DNA from: Pseudomonas peradeniyensis
GTDB taxonomy: Bacteria > Pseudomonadota > Gammaproteobacteria > Pseudomonadales > Pseudomonadaceae
Direction: 5' to 3'
Assembly (NCBI RefSeq): GCF_014268935.2
Contig: NZ_JABWRJ020000004.1
Location: 736,017 to 800,016, forward strand
Length of the DNA stretch: 64,000 nt
The first letter of the stretch is position 1. Every line of letters starts with the position of its first letter. A model generated the notes under the pieces. The model did not search any database and was not told the origin of the DNA. It saw only the letters and a program-made list of their open reading frames with translations. This document shows positions 27,074 to 35,534 of the stretch, piece by piece. The position numbers and the translations under genes are program-made.

Positions 27074-27502
27074 ATGCTGCGCAAACACCTGCTCACCCTC
27101 GGCCTGCTGGCCGTCACCGGCCTGGCCCAGGCCGCCGAGACCATCGATGTCTACCGCGACCCCAACTGCGGTTGCTGCAAGGAATGGATCAAGCACCTGA
27201 GCGACAACGGCTTCACCGTCAACGACCACGTCGAGCCAAACATGAGCGCGGTCAAGCAGCGCCTGGGCGTCGAGCCGCGCCTGGCGTCGTGCCACACCGG
27301 GGTGATCGACGGCAAGTTCGTCGAAGGCCATGTACCGGCGGAGCAGGTGCGCCTGCTGGCCAAGCGCGACGACCTCAAGGGTATCGCGGTGCCGGGCATG
27401 CCCATGGGCTCGCCGGGCATGGAGATGGGTGACCACAAGGACGCCTACCAGGTCATCGGCGTGACCCGGGATGGCCAGGACACCGTGGTCGCCAACTACT
27501 GA
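27074..27502 (+). CDS. copG: DUF411 periplasmic copper-binding protein
   Basis: A 142-residue exported protein with a signal peptide (residues 1-20, ending in AQAAE) and the DUF411 thioredoxin-like fold. The PNCGCCKEW motif supplies the cysteine pair that binds copper, and a Met-rich tail (PGMPMGSPGMEMG) adds more sites. CopG proteins of this family occur with copAB and are thought to handle Cu(I)/Cu(II) exchange in the periplasm. The start ATG follows aggagctccacc. Its stop overlaps the next start. Confidence 0.8.
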   Translation: MLRKHLLTLGLLAVTGLAQAAETIDVYRDPNCGCCKEWIKHLSDNGFTVNDHVEPNMSAVKQRLGVEPRLASCHTGVIDGKFVEGHVPAEQVRLLAKRDDLKGIAVPGMPMGSPGMEMGDHKDAYQVIGVTRDGQDTVVANY

Positions 27503-27939
27503 TGCTCAGCCTCGGGGCGCTGTTCCTCAGCGCCTTCGGCGCCGCCACCCTGTTGCCGCTGCAGTCCGAAGCGGTGCTGGTCGGGCTGCTGCTTCGCGAA
27601 CCGAGTGCCTGGGCGACCCTGCTGCTGGTGGCCACGCTCGGCAACGTGCTCGGTTCCATCGTCAACTGGCTGCTGGGCCGGGCCATCGAGCACCTGCGCG
27701 AACGCCGCTGGTTCCCGTTCAGCGCCAGCCAGCTGGAACGCGCCCAGCGCCGCTACCAGCGCTGGGGCCAGTGGTCGCTGCTGCTGAGCTGGATGCCGGT
27801 GATCGGCGACCCGCTGACCTTGATCGCCGGGATCATGCGCGAGCCGTTCTGGCGCTTCGTGCTGTTGGTCACCCTGGCCAAGGGCGGGCGCTATATCGTG
27901 GTGGCGATGATCACCCTGGGCTGGTTTCACACGGGGTGA
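27502..27939 (+). CDS. YqaA-family (DedA/SNARE-associated) membrane protein
   Basis: A 145-residue inner-membrane protein with about four helices and the DedA-superfamily core (LGNVLGSIVNWLLGR, then the WMPVIGDPLTLIAGIMR segment). Members affect membrane lipid balance and envelope stress resistance; the exact substrate is unknown. Its ATG shares bases with the copG stop (TGATG), so it is the last gene of the copAB-copG unit by context. A palindromic hairpin separates it from the type III block. Confidence 0.78.
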   Translation: MLSLGALFLSAFGAATLLPLQSEAVLVGLLLREPSAWATLLLVATLGNVLGSIVNWLLGRAIEHLRERRWFPFSASQLERAQRRYQRWGQWSLLLSWMPVIGDPLTLIAGIMREPFWRFVLLVTLAKGGRYIVVAMITLGWFHTG

Positions 27940-27958
27940 TCAGGCGGGAATTCGAAGT

Positions 27959-27988
27959 GCTGGCTGGAGCCTGCAGGCTCCAGCCAGC
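27959..27988. terminator. Bidirectional hairpin between yqaA and the T3SS
   Basis: A perfect 30-base palindrome (gctggctggagcctg / caggctccagccagc) lies between two convergent genes. It lacks a clear T-run, but its strength and position suggest it separates the copper operon from the type III locus. Confidence 0.55.
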
Positions 27989-27995
27989 GTTACGC

Positions 27996-29204
27996 TCAAG
28001 CCGCGTCTGCGGCCTGCAGGTTGCCGAGCAGGCGTGCTGCCATGTCCAGCTTCTTCTGCAACGTGTCCACGAACGAGAGCGCGGAGTGGGCCTGCAACAG
28101 ATTGGCCTCCATCTTGCGCTCCCCGAAGAGGTCGCCGTAGGAGTGGGACTGCCCTATCGCCGTATGGTCCAGGACCATTGAAGCGATTGCCTTTTCGGCA
28201 GCACTGCCATGTTCGGCCAGATGCTCCAGGTGCTCAAACGACTGCGAGAGCGGACTGGTCGGCCGCTGCAGCGAATGCATGGTTGCGTTGAAGTCATTGC
28301 GTGTCGGCAAAGCCGCCTCATCGTCAATCTTGACAAAACCGAGCTTGACGGCCTTCAACGACGTTGCCGGCTCAGACTGTCCGCTGATCGTCGCGTCATA
28401 AATCGCTTCAGGCCCCACAGGCTGTGCAGTGCTCGCTCCGGCCAAAGTGCCAGTCATCAGCACAGGAGCATCCTCGCTTGAATCCACAACGACAACTGCC
28501 GCCACCGCATCAGGCTTCTGGGCGAACAGTTCGATGAATTCGGCATCGACCTCTTTGACAAACTCCACCACCGCTTCAGGTCCCACCTGCTCGGGGTCCG
28601 GAAACTCGGTAAATCGCGAAGCCAGGAAAATCACCGCATCGAGCACCTTGGCGGCAGCCATCGGGTCGTTCTGCACAAGCGCGATATTGTCCGGAGACTG
28701 GGCTCCAATCAGGGAGTATCCGCCGACTATATCGACCTTGTTGATACTTGTCTCGACCTTAAGCTCAGGCACAAGCCGGCCCAGCTGGTCGATATTCGAC
28801 AACAGGCAGGTAGCCGTACGCATGATATTGCTACCCGTGAGCTGTCCCGCATAACTGGCCATGAACTGCTCGGTTGGCAGACTCTCCTGCTCGACCAATA
28901 TTCCGTTTGCCTGCGACCTCATGACATCTGGCAACCCCTTTGCCCACTGCTGGTTGTGCGAGTGCATATCACCTTGCGACAAATCCGCGGCCTGATTTCC
29001 ACCCGTCGCCACACCAGGACGAAAGCCAAAGAACTCGGCAATCGCAATGAACAGGCGCATCAGAATACCGCACTTCTGCGGTTCCTCGTGGCGTGCCAGG
29101 CGCTGCGCCGACTCGCTGGTTTTCACCTGTGAGCAGTCACTGCTCTCGTTGACGGGGTCCAGGTCGGCGCCACATACCCAACTGGTTGAAACCGATTCGA
29201 TCAT
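27996..29204 (-). CDS. Unrecognised candidate type III secreted protein
   Basis: A 402-residue protein that I do not recognise. It sits at the outer end of the translocator block, after that operon's terminator, so it has its own promoter. The N terminus is polar and rich in Ser, Thr and Asp (about residues 1-35), as in many secreted substrates; a single hydrophobic stretch (MRLFIAIAEFFGF) follows at about residues 49-61. The rest is mixed helical, with an acidic centre and a helical C terminus. No catalytic motif is evident. GC is visibly lower than in the core genes (one sampled 60-base line 55% against 73% in nuoL). Start ATG 29204 is chosen for the gagg 8 bases upstream. It could instead be a regulator. 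Confidence 0.5.
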   Translation of the reverse strand: MIESVSTSWVCGADLDPVNESSDCSQVKTSESAQRLARHEEPQKCGILMRLFIAIAEFFGFRPGVATGGNQAADLSQGDMHSHNQQWAKGLPDVMRSQANGILVEQESLPTEQFMASYAGQLTGSNIMRTATCLLSNIDQLGRLVPELKVETSINKVDIVGGYSLIGAQSPDNIALVQNDPMAAAKVLDAVIFLASRFTEFPDPEQVGPEAVVEFVKEVDAEFIELFAQKPDAVAAVVVVDSSEDAPVLMTGTLAGASTAQPVGPEAIYDATISGQSEPATSLKAVKLGFVKIDDEAALPTRNDFNATMHSLQRPTSPLSQSFEHLEHLAEHGSAAEKAIASMVLDHTAIGQSHSYGDLFGERKMEANLLQAHSALSFVDTLQKKLDMAARLLGNLQAADAA

Positions 29205-29423
29205 CGTGCAAACCTCATCTTGCAGCATCGTTAGGCTTGAGAAAAAGACCGCTCTCACACCCGCAAGAGCAGAGGTCTTCTCCGAAGTTTCTTGCCTCCA
29301 ACATGACGGAAGCTGAGTGAACGATACCGACGCCGCGCAGCGGGCCCCATCAGCCCTTATCGCCTTTTTTGCACTTTTCGACTGTCACCTGCCAGACACG
29401 CTTTCCGTAGATCCGCAGACATG
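29205..29423. other. Intergenic region upstream of the candidate effector
   Basis: No gene is visible. On the minus strand it carries a hairpin-like pair (aagacc...ggtctt, 29246-29279) in the leader of the candidate effector. A degenerate ExsA-like arrangement (GtC, TGacA, then 20 bases to GATAAG at 29356-29361) is also there, but without an A-tract and with one extra base. I do not call it a promoter. Confidence 0.35.
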
Positions 29424-29455
29424 AAAAAGCCGCAAGGGCCAACGCCCTTGCGGCT
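29424..29455 (-). terminator. Rho-independent terminator of the translocator operon
   Basis: On the minus strand the 12-bp stem agccgcaagggc / gcccttgcggct with a 4-base loop is followed by TTTTT, 30 bases after the sctB stop. It closes the sctA-chaperone-sctE-sctB unit. Confidence 0.88.
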
Positions 29456-29485
29456 CGCAACATCCTTTCAAGCAGCCTGGTGTAT

Positions 29486-30307
29486 TCAGGCCATGATGCC
29501 TGCCGCCCTGATCCCCTGGTTATCATTGCGCAGGATTTCCTGGATCAGCTGACGCACCTGGTCGATCATCTTCGCCAAATCATCGGTACAGCGCTGGAAC
29601 AACTCCTTCTGGTTGCCGGCAACTGCCGCCTCGAGTTCCTGCTCCTTGGCCCAGACATCCTGCAACGACTTGATGGCATGGGCGATGCCCGTGCCGAAGG
29701 CGGCGCCACTCTGGGCCACGCCATTGAGGGTGTGCAGCGTGGTGTTGCGGGTGTCGATGGCGTTCTGCAGGTGCTTGACCTCGATACGGTTCTCGGCAAT
29801 CAGCTGTTTCGAAGCCATCGCCACCTCACCGGGCTTGGCATACTCGGCAGCATGGCTGGCTTGTTCCAGGCCCTTGATGGTCCGCGCATCTCCCAGGTTC
29901 CTGAGCATGCCGGTGGTGCCGCTGGCCAGGGTGAACATACCCAATGCTCCACTGACGGCCGCCGAGGCGAACAGCGCGTTGCTGGCGGTTCTCATCCAGC
30001 CGATCTGTTCCTTGCTCGCCAGCACACTGACTTCGGCCTGGGTCCTGCGCCCTTGCGCGTTACCATCACGCACCTGCATGGCGGCCCGAAGAATGGCCAG
30101 CAGGCTCTCCAGGTCCTGGCTGCAGGGCGTGGCCTGCGGCGTATCCAGGCTTACCCGCCCTTGTTTCTCGGCAAGTGCCGTGCTTGTCGCCGCGCAGGAC
30201 ATGGCCAGCATCGTCCACAGCGGCTGCCCCGCCTTTTGCCCCTCGGTGACCGGCAGGTGGGCATCCATGTGGAACGAATGATCGATGGTGGAAATGGACA
30301 GACTCAT
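29486..30307 (-). CDS. sctB: T3SS minor translocator (PopD/YopD-like, SctB)
   Basis: A 273-residue second pore protein that, with SctE, forms the translocation pore in the host membrane. It has one hydrophobic segment (about residues 108-135, ALFASAAVSGALGMF) and a long amphipathic C-terminal helical region, the PopD/YopD plan (295-306 residues in relatives). The call rests on position (last in the V-chaperone-translocator operon) and architecture. Start ATG 30307 follows aaggagtcaatc. Low sequence identity is usual in this family. Confidence 0.75.
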   Translation of the reverse strand: MSLSISTIDHSFHMDAHLPVTEGQKAGQPLWTMLAMSCAATSTALAEKQGRVSLDTPQATPCSQDLESLLAILRAAMQVRDGNAQGRRTQAEVSVLASKEQIGWMRTASNALFASAAVSGALGMFTLASGTTGMLRNLGDARTIKGLEQASHAAEYAKPGEVAMASKQLIAENRIEVKHLQNAIDTRNTTLHTLNGVAQSGAAFGTGIAHAIKSLQDVWAKEQELEAAVAGNQKELFQRCTDDLAKMIDQVRQLIQEILRNDNQGIRAAGIMA

Positions 30308-30321
30308 GATTGACTCCTTGA

Positions 30322-31482
30322 TCAGGCAATGACGTTTCGGCAAGCGATATCGGCGCAGGCTTTGCTGCGGTTGTTCAACAGTTCCAGCAATTGCTCGAAG
30401 CGTTGCTCCTTCCCCGCGAGCAGTTGTTCAAGCGCCTTGGCCAACTGCTCGAGAAAACTGTGCCCTTGGTCCAGTTGCAGGCGCATCTCTGCCAGCTGTG
30501 CCTCGCTGCGCAGCGCCAGCCCCTGCATGACCGAACTGGCCGCCTGCCCGGCGCTGGACAGCGTGGTGGTGGCCATGCTGGCGCCGGTCAGGGTCATCTG
30601 CAGCTTGGCCTGGGTGCCCGCGCTGGCGGTCGAGGTGACCCCGGTGGAGGCGGCGCTCTGGATCTTCTGGCCCACCGACAGGACCGTCTGCGCGACCTTG
30701 CCACTCACCTTGCCAGCCACCCGGGCGGCGACCACCGCGAGGCTGCCGCCGCAGGTCAGCACCACCGAGGCCAACGCCAGGGCGACCTCCACCGCCATCA
30801 GCACCGGCCCGAGGTACTTCATCACTTCCTTGGAGATGTGTCCGTCCTCGGCCGCCTGGTTCAACGACATGGACACCACGCCCATGACGCCACCAGCGAT
30901 CATCAGCGCGCCCGCGACGGCGCCCAGGCCAGTCGCGACCATGACGGTCCCCACCACAATGGACACGATGGCCGCGGCCCAGCCGAAGACCTTGGCGAAC
31001 ACGCTCGCCGTGCCAGCATCCTGGTGCCGCTGGGCCACCTCCTCCATCTTCTGCGCGTTGAGCGCCATCTGCTGGCGGTTCTGTTCGGTGAGCTGACGTA
31101 CCTGCTGCAGGTTCAGCTCGGTCTGGCGAGCACCCAACTGGCTCAGCAGTTCGGTGAGGCGGATATCCAGTTCGGCGTCGGATATATCCCCGGCGAGTTG
31201 GCCGAGGATCAATGCACCGATATCAGGTACCGCGACCAACACCGGTTGCATGAGGCCTTCAGCATCGACCAGCTTATCGAGTACCAGCCCCTGCTGCTGT
31301 CCCGTTGCCAGTGGCGCTGGAGGATCCAGCCGGACGCTCATGTCTGGCTTGGTCGTTGTGACTCCAGACGGTGTGCCGGTCTCGCTGGGCAACTGGATCG
31401 CCATGCCCGGCAGCGGCGTTTCCGATTCGATTTCAGTCGGCATCAAGAGCGACTGTTCCACAGACAGAAGTTCAGCTCGCAT
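30322..31482 (-). CDS. sctE: T3SS major translocator (PopB/YopB-like, SctE)
   Basis: A 386-residue hydrophobic translocator; PopB is 390. A coiled coil at about residues 119-150 is followed by two long hydrophobic regions (about 164-200 and 226-255) and another coiled coil at the C terminus (about 335-375), as in YopB/PopB. It inserts into host membranes and is held soluble by the upstream LcrH-type chaperone. ATG 31482 follows gaaggaggacgcacgtc, an excellent ribosome binding site, and overlaps the chaperone stop. Confidence 0.85.
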   Translation of the reverse strand: MRAELLSVEQSLLMPTEIESETPLPGMAIQLPSETGTPSGVTTTKPDMSVRLDPPAPLATGQQQGLVLDKLVDAEGLMQPVLVAVPDIGALILGQLAGDISDAELDIRLTELLSQLGARQTELNLQQVRQLTEQNRQQMALNAQKMEEVAQRHQDAGTASVFAKVFGWAAAIVSIVVGTVMVATGLGAVAGALMIAGGVMGVVSMSLNQAAEDGHISKEVMKYLGPVLMAVEVALALASVVLTCGGSLAVVAARVAGKVSGKVAQTVLSVGQKIQSAASTGVTSTASAGTQAKLQMTLTGASMATTTLSSAGQAASSVMQGLALRSEAQLAEMRLQLDQGHSFLEQLAKALEQLLAGKEQRFEQLLELLNNRSKACADIACRNVIA

Positions 31483-31978
31483 GACGTGCGTCCTCCTTCT
31501 GCTGCAGGGCCTCGAGCAGCACCTGTGCCTGACCTGCCAGACCGGCATGCTCGCTGCCCACCGCCAGGACCTGCGCCTGCTCGTAACCGCTGCGCGCCGA
31601 GGCAAGGTCGCCCAGCTGCTGGTGGCATTGCGCGGCATGGAAGGTGAAACGCGGGTCCTGCGGCGCGAGCATCGCGCCATAGGCATAGGCCGGCAATGCA
31701 TCCTGGTAGCGCTCGAGGGCCTGATACGCACCTGCCACGCCCAGAAACGCCCGGGGGTCATAGTGGTCGAGTGCCGCCAGCCCCTTGAACAGCGTCAGCG
31801 CATCGTCCAGCCGACCCGCCTGGTAGAAGTTGAACGCCTGGGCATAGAGCGTTTCCAGTTGCGCCACGCAGACTCCGCGCAGCATGGCGAAGGTACCGCC
31901 ATCGCCGAAGAAGCGCTCGATCGCATCGACGTTGTTGGCATCGGCATCGTCGCCGGCCATCTGTTGTACTGCCGTCAT
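31472..31978 (-). CDS. pcrH: T3SS translocator chaperone (LcrH/SycD/PcrH-like)
   Basis: A 168-residue class II chaperone with three tetratricopeptide repeats (about residues 36-140, e.g. YAQAFNFYQAGRLDDAL and FHAAQCHQQLGDLASA). It binds the two translocators SctE and SctB before secretion, and in relatives also takes part in regulation. Start ATG 31978, seven bases after gaggtag; a GTG directly before it is also open. It lies between the V-antigen and translocator genes, as in P. aeruginosa. Confidence 0.9.
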   Translation of the reverse strand: MTAVQQMAGDDADANNVDAIERFFGDGGTFAMLRGVCVAQLETLYAQAFNFYQAGRLDDALTLFKGLAALDHYDPRAFLGVAGAYQALERYQDALPAYAYGAMLAPQDPRFTFHAAQCHQQLGDLASARSGYEQAQVLAVGSEHAGLAGQAQVLLEALQQKEDARHAS

Positions 31979-31986
31979 CACCTACC

Positions 31987-32958
31987 TCAGTTCTGCAGAA
32001 TCTTGGACAGCATCGAGAACCAGGTCTCGACGAACTTCATCATCACCTCGGTGGAGGTGGTGTAGCGCGAGCCTACGTCGTTGAGCAGGGTGGTCTGTTC
32101 GGTCACCTTGTCGTTGACGATGCGGGTGCGGTCGCTCAGGGCCTGGGAGAAATTGGCCAACGGGTTGTTATCCTTGTCCCAGGTGTACTGCGCTTTCAGG
32201 TCGGTCATCGGTCCACTGACCTTTTGCAGGCGGCTACCGCTTTCATTCGGCGAAGTTGCGGATTGCATGCCCTCGAGGAAATGCCGTACGGTGACGACCG
32301 CAGAGCCGTTGAAGGCGGCCTTGAACGTGTCCAGGCTCGCGAGCAGTCGATGCTCGGGACTCTTCTCCCAACTGTCTGCATCAAGGTCGTACAAGGTCCG
32401 GTCGAAGAGGTTGAAGCTTGGATCTTCCAGCCTGAAGGTGCCCTTGTCGGCCATCACCACGTTGACCTTCGACTGGATCACGCTGAAGATCTTCAGCTCC
32501 GCCGTGAGGCACTTGAGCTGCTCGCTGAGCTCGGTGCGTTCGGCTTTCTGCTTGCGCATGCGCAGGCCCATCGCCGCCATCACCAGCTCGTCCATGCGCA
32601 GGCGCTCGCCCAGGTTCTGCAACTGCAAGGGTGCGCCGGGCAACCAGCCGGCATAAGCCTCGAGCAACTGGCAAAGCGCATCGACATGCTGCTCCGGCAG
32701 CGGTCGCGCCAGCAGGCCCTCGAAATAAGCACGGCTCTGCGCCAGGCGCGCCTGTCCCTCGGGGCCCAGTAACTGCTCGATGGCCTGCGCCCGAAACGCC
32801 AGGCTCAGTGGCTGCCCTTGGTCGCCCACGGCCATGATCCCGTGCTGATCCAGAATCACTTCCAGCCGCTTGATGTCTCTCCAGGTGTCCGGTGGTGCGA
32901 CACGGTCCACATACGGCAATGGGACAGGACGACTACTTGATTCAATAGAACTGCTCAT
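31987..32958 (-). CDS. sctA: T3SS needle-tip V antigen (PcrV/LcrV-like, SctA)
   Basis: A 323-residue needle-tip protein that caps SctF and assembles the translocon. The C-terminal helix (SRYTTSTEVMMKFVETW) pairs with a central helix (about residues 130-180) to form the coiled-coil grip, as in LcrV (326) and PcrV (294). ATG 32958 is chosen; the ATG one codon earlier has worse spacing to ggat. It begins the translocator operon behind its own ExsA-type promoter. In relatives an LcrG/PcrG gene stands directly before it; here none does. Confidence 0.87.
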   Translation of the reverse strand: MSSSIESSSRPVPLPYVDRVAPPDTWRDIKRLEVILDQHGIMAVGDQGQPLSLAFRAQAIEQLLGPEGQARLAQSRAYFEGLLARPLPEQHVDALCQLLEAYAGWLPGAPLQLQNLGERLRMDELVMAAMGLRMRKQKAERTELSEQLKCLTAELKIFSVIQSKVNVVMADKGTFRLEDPSFNLFDRTLYDLDADSWEKSPEHRLLASLDTFKAAFNGSAVVTVRHFLEGMQSATSPNESGSRLQKVSGPMTDLKAQYTWDKDNNPLANFSQALSDRTRIVNDKVTEQTTLLNDVGSRYTTSTEVMMKFVETWFSMLSKILQN

Positions 32959-33018
32959 CATCTGTATCCGGTTGGCCAGGTACCCTTCTTGGCGCAAGGC
33001 CGGGGTACATGCAGATGA

Positions 33019-33068
33019 AGTCTATTGAGAGGCGAGCGGCCGCTCCGTCAGGCCCGGCCGCGATTTTG
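33019..33068 (-). promoter_or_regulatory. ExsA-type promoter of the sctA translocator operon
   Basis: Read on the minus strand: AAA tract (33067-33065), GgC (33059-33057), TG nine bases after that G (33050-33049), then exactly 20 bases after the 24-base box to the -10 TAGACT (33024-33019). Box 33068-33045. It fits about 15 of 20 defined positions of the P. aeruginosa ExsA consensus but lacks the final A of TGnnA. The same geometry precedes sctW and sctN. Confidence 0.65.
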
Positions 33069-33087
33069 TAGTTTATGGGTACGGAAT

Positions 33088-33108
33088 CTGACGCCAGCAT
33101 GGCGTCAG
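33088..33108 (-). terminator. Hairpin over the sctV stop codon
   Basis: A perfect 8-bp stem (ctgacgcc / ggcgtcag) with a 5-base loop overlaps the sctV stop codon. No T-run follows, so it is a weak terminator or an mRNA 3'-end stabiliser. With the ExsA-type promoter just downstream, it marks the division between the export-gate and translocator operons. Confidence 0.45.
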
Positions 33109-35204
33109 CCGATGCGCCCCAGCGGCTGGATATTGATCTGCGTGGTGAGCTCCTGGAACGACAGCACCGGCAGGTCGAAATAGATGCCCTCGACCAGCTT
33201 GCGTACATAGCGGCGGATATCCATCGACACCACCAGCACGGGCCTGGCCTGGGCATCGTGCAGATCGCCCACCACGGCTTTCACCTGGGCGAGAAAGGCA
33301 TCGCTCTGCGCCGGTTCCAGGGCCAGGTAGCTGCCGGCGCTGGTCTGGCGGATGCCGTTGCGGATCATCTCCTCGGCCGCCGGGTCCAGCAGGTAGGCCG
33401 GCAGCAGGTTGTGGCCGCTGGCGTACTTGTAGCAGATGTAGCGCTTGAGGCTGCTGCGCACGTACTCGGCCAGCTGCACCACATCCTTTTCCTTCTGCCC
33501 CCACTCCACCAGGGCCTCGAGGATCGAGCGCATGTTGCGGATCGAAATGCCCTCGCCCACCAGCCGCTGGAACACCTCGGTGATGCGCTGCAACGGCAGG
33601 ATGCGCTGCACTTCCTTGACCAGCTCGGCATAGCCCTGCTCCATCTGCTCCAGCAGGTAGCGGGTCTCCTGGATGCCGATGAAGTCCCCGGCGTACTCGC
33701 ACAACACCTGGGACAGGTGCCAGGCGAGCACCTGGTCGATCGCCAGGAAGGCGCATCCGGCGCGTTCCAGGCGCTCGCGCTGGGCCTGCTCGACCCATAG
33801 CGCCGCACGCCCTGGCTGCAGGGCTTCACCTTCCTCGTAGGGCACGCCGATGAGCGCCAACTGGCTGGGCTTTTCCTGGACCAGCAGCCGTTCCGGCATC
33901 AGCCTGCCACGCGCCACCGGCACTTCCTGCAACAGGATGCGGTACTCGCCGGGACCGAGCGCGCTGCTGAAACGCAGGCGGATGCCGGGAAACGGCACGC
34001 CATGATCCAGGTACAGCGCCTGGCGCACCCGCGCCAGCTCATCGTTCAGCGAAGCGGCCTCCAGCGCGGCTTGCAGGCTGCTGTCCACATCGATGAGCAA
34101 GGGCACCGTCAGGGCGAACGCTTGCGCGTCAGCGGCAGTCTTCGTCTTGCCGGAAGGCTTGAGCGTGGGGGCGCCAGCACCCTTGGCCAGCAACGCCGGC
34201 AGGCCACCGCTCTGCTGCCGGCCATCCTCCTCGATGCGTCGCTGGCGGATCGCCCACCAGCCACCGCCGCCGACCAACAATGCCAGGGTGAAGAAAGTAA
34301 TCGTCGGAAAGCCTGGGATAATGCCGAACAGTGCCAGCAGCGCACCGCCGATCATCAAGGCCTTGGGTTGCGCCATCACCTGGCTGCCGATGTTCGCCCC
34401 CAGGTCGCGCGCCCCTTCGCCGTCGCGGGTGACGATGATGCCTGCGGTAATGGCGATCAGCAGCGCCGGCACCTGGCTGACCATGCCGTCGCCCACGGTA
34501 AGCACCGCATAGAGCTGCAAGGCATCCCCCGCCGTCATGCCCTTCTGCATTACGCCGATGGCCAGCCCCGCCAGCAGGTTGACGACGATGATCACCAGGC
34601 CGGCGATGGCGTCGCCCTTGACGAACTTCATCGCCCCGTCCATGGCCCCGTACATCTGGCTGGCCTTCTCCACCTCGCCACGGCGCTCTCGGGCCTCGTT
34701 GACGTCGATGACCCCGGCACGCAGGTCGCCATCGATGCTCATCTGCTTGCCCGGCATGGCATCGAGGGAAAACCGCGCGCTGACCTCCGCCACCCGCTCG
34801 GCGCCCTTGGTGATGACCAGGAACTGCACGATGGTGATGATCAGGAACAGGATGCAGCCCACCACCAGGTTGCCGCCGACCACGAAGTCGCCGAAGGTCT
34901 GCACGATCTGCCCGGCGTCGGCCTCCAGCAGGATCATCCGCGTGGTGCTGATCGACAGCGCCAGGCGAAACAAAGTGGTGACCAGCAGCACCGAAGGGAA
35001 CACCGAGAAATGCAGCGGCGAGACGACGTACACCGACATCATCATCAACACCACGGCGATGGTCATGTTCAGGGCGATCAGCAGGTCCAGCAACAGCGGT
35101 GGCAACGGCAGGATCATCATGAACACCACCGCCAGCAGCATCACGGCCAGCATCAGGTCCTTGCGCGCGCCAATATGGCCGAGCATCCGGGTCAAGGTGT
35201 TCAT
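33105..35204 (-). CDS. sctV: T3SS export gate protein SctV (PcrD/LcrD-like)
   Basis: A 699-residue export-apparatus component, nonameric at the inner-membrane gate. The N-terminal half has about eight membrane helices, with the FHIPEP-family signature region (SPLHFSVFPSVLLVTTLFRLALSIS and the following GDFVVGGNLVVG). The C-terminal cytoplasmic domain (about 350-699) docks chaperone-substrate complexes. ATG 35204 overlaps the sctY stop (ATGA) after gcaaggaacgccc. Length matches PcrD/LcrD (704-706). Confidence 0.96.
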   Translation of the reverse strand: MNTLTRMLGHIGARKDLMLAVMLLAVVFMMILPLPPLLLDLLIALNMTIAVVLMMMSVYVVSPLHFSVFPSVLLVTTLFRLALSISTTRMILLEADAGQIVQTFGDFVVGGNLVVGCILFLIITIVQFLVITKGAERVAEVSARFSLDAMPGKQMSIDGDLRAGVIDVNEARERRGEVEKASQMYGAMDGAMKFVKGDAIAGLVIIVVNLLAGLAIGVMQKGMTAGDALQLYAVLTVGDGMVSQVPALLIAITAGIIVTRDGEGARDLGANIGSQVMAQPKALMIGGALLALFGIIPGFPTITFFTLALLVGGGGWWAIRQRRIEEDGRQQSGGLPALLAKGAGAPTLKPSGKTKTAADAQAFALTVPLLIDVDSSLQAALEAASLNDELARVRQALYLDHGVPFPGIRLRFSSALGPGEYRILLQEVPVARGRLMPERLLVQEKPSQLALIGVPYEEGEALQPGRAALWVEQAQRERLERAGCAFLAIDQVLAWHLSQVLCEYAGDFIGIQETRYLLEQMEQGYAELVKEVQRILPLQRITEVFQRLVGEGISIRNMRSILEALVEWGQKEKDVVQLAEYVRSSLKRYICYKYASGHNLLPAYLLDPAAEEMIRNGIRQTSAGSYLALEPAQSDAFLAQVKAVVGDLHDAQARPVLVVSMDIRRYVRKLVEGIYFDLPVLSFQELTTQINIQPLGRIG

Positions 35205-35530
35205 GGGCGTTCCTTGCGTCGCAGGTACTCGGCGAAGGTGGCCTGTGCCTGCTCAAGGCGGCCCGCCATCTGCTGCGCCTGGCTCAGGCACAGCCACAGG
35301 GGTGCCTGCTGCTCGCCGGCGTCTCGCAGCGCCAGGCACTGCTGCTCGGCACGCGCCCAGTCACCCAGCTCCAGCGCCGCCACCACCGAGGCGCGCCTGC
35401 CGGCGAGGTGAGCGGGCTCAATCCGCAACAGCACCTCAAGCAAGGTTTGCGCCTCCTCGGGCCGGCCGCATCGCAGATGCAGCCAGGCCAACAGCTGCAG
35501 GACATCACGCTGTTCAATCGTCAATTGCAT
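35201..35530 (-). CDS. sctY: T3SS chaperone SctY (YscY/Pcr4-like)
   Basis: A 109-residue TPR-like helical protein (LLAWLHLRCGRPEEAQTLLEVLL and LCLSQAQQMAGRLEQAQATF repeats) that binds SctX and docks on SctV. I chose ATG 35530, four bases after the sctX stop; the longer frame upstream is a shadow of sctX. It sits immediately before sctV, as in the Ysc and Psc loci. Confidence 0.85.
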   Translation of the reverse strand: MQLTIEQRDVLQLLAWLHLRCGRPEEAQTLLEVLLRIEPAHLAGRRASVVAALELGDWARAEQQCLALRDAGEQQAPLWLCLSQAQQMAGRLEQAQATFAEYLRRKERP

Positions 35531-35534
35531 CTCT

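Noticed and set aside
29356..29407. ExsA-like promoter before the 402-residue candidate effector
   Set aside because: GnC and TGnnA halves are ten rather than nine bases apart and there is no A-tract; only the -10-like GATAAG lies at the right distance.
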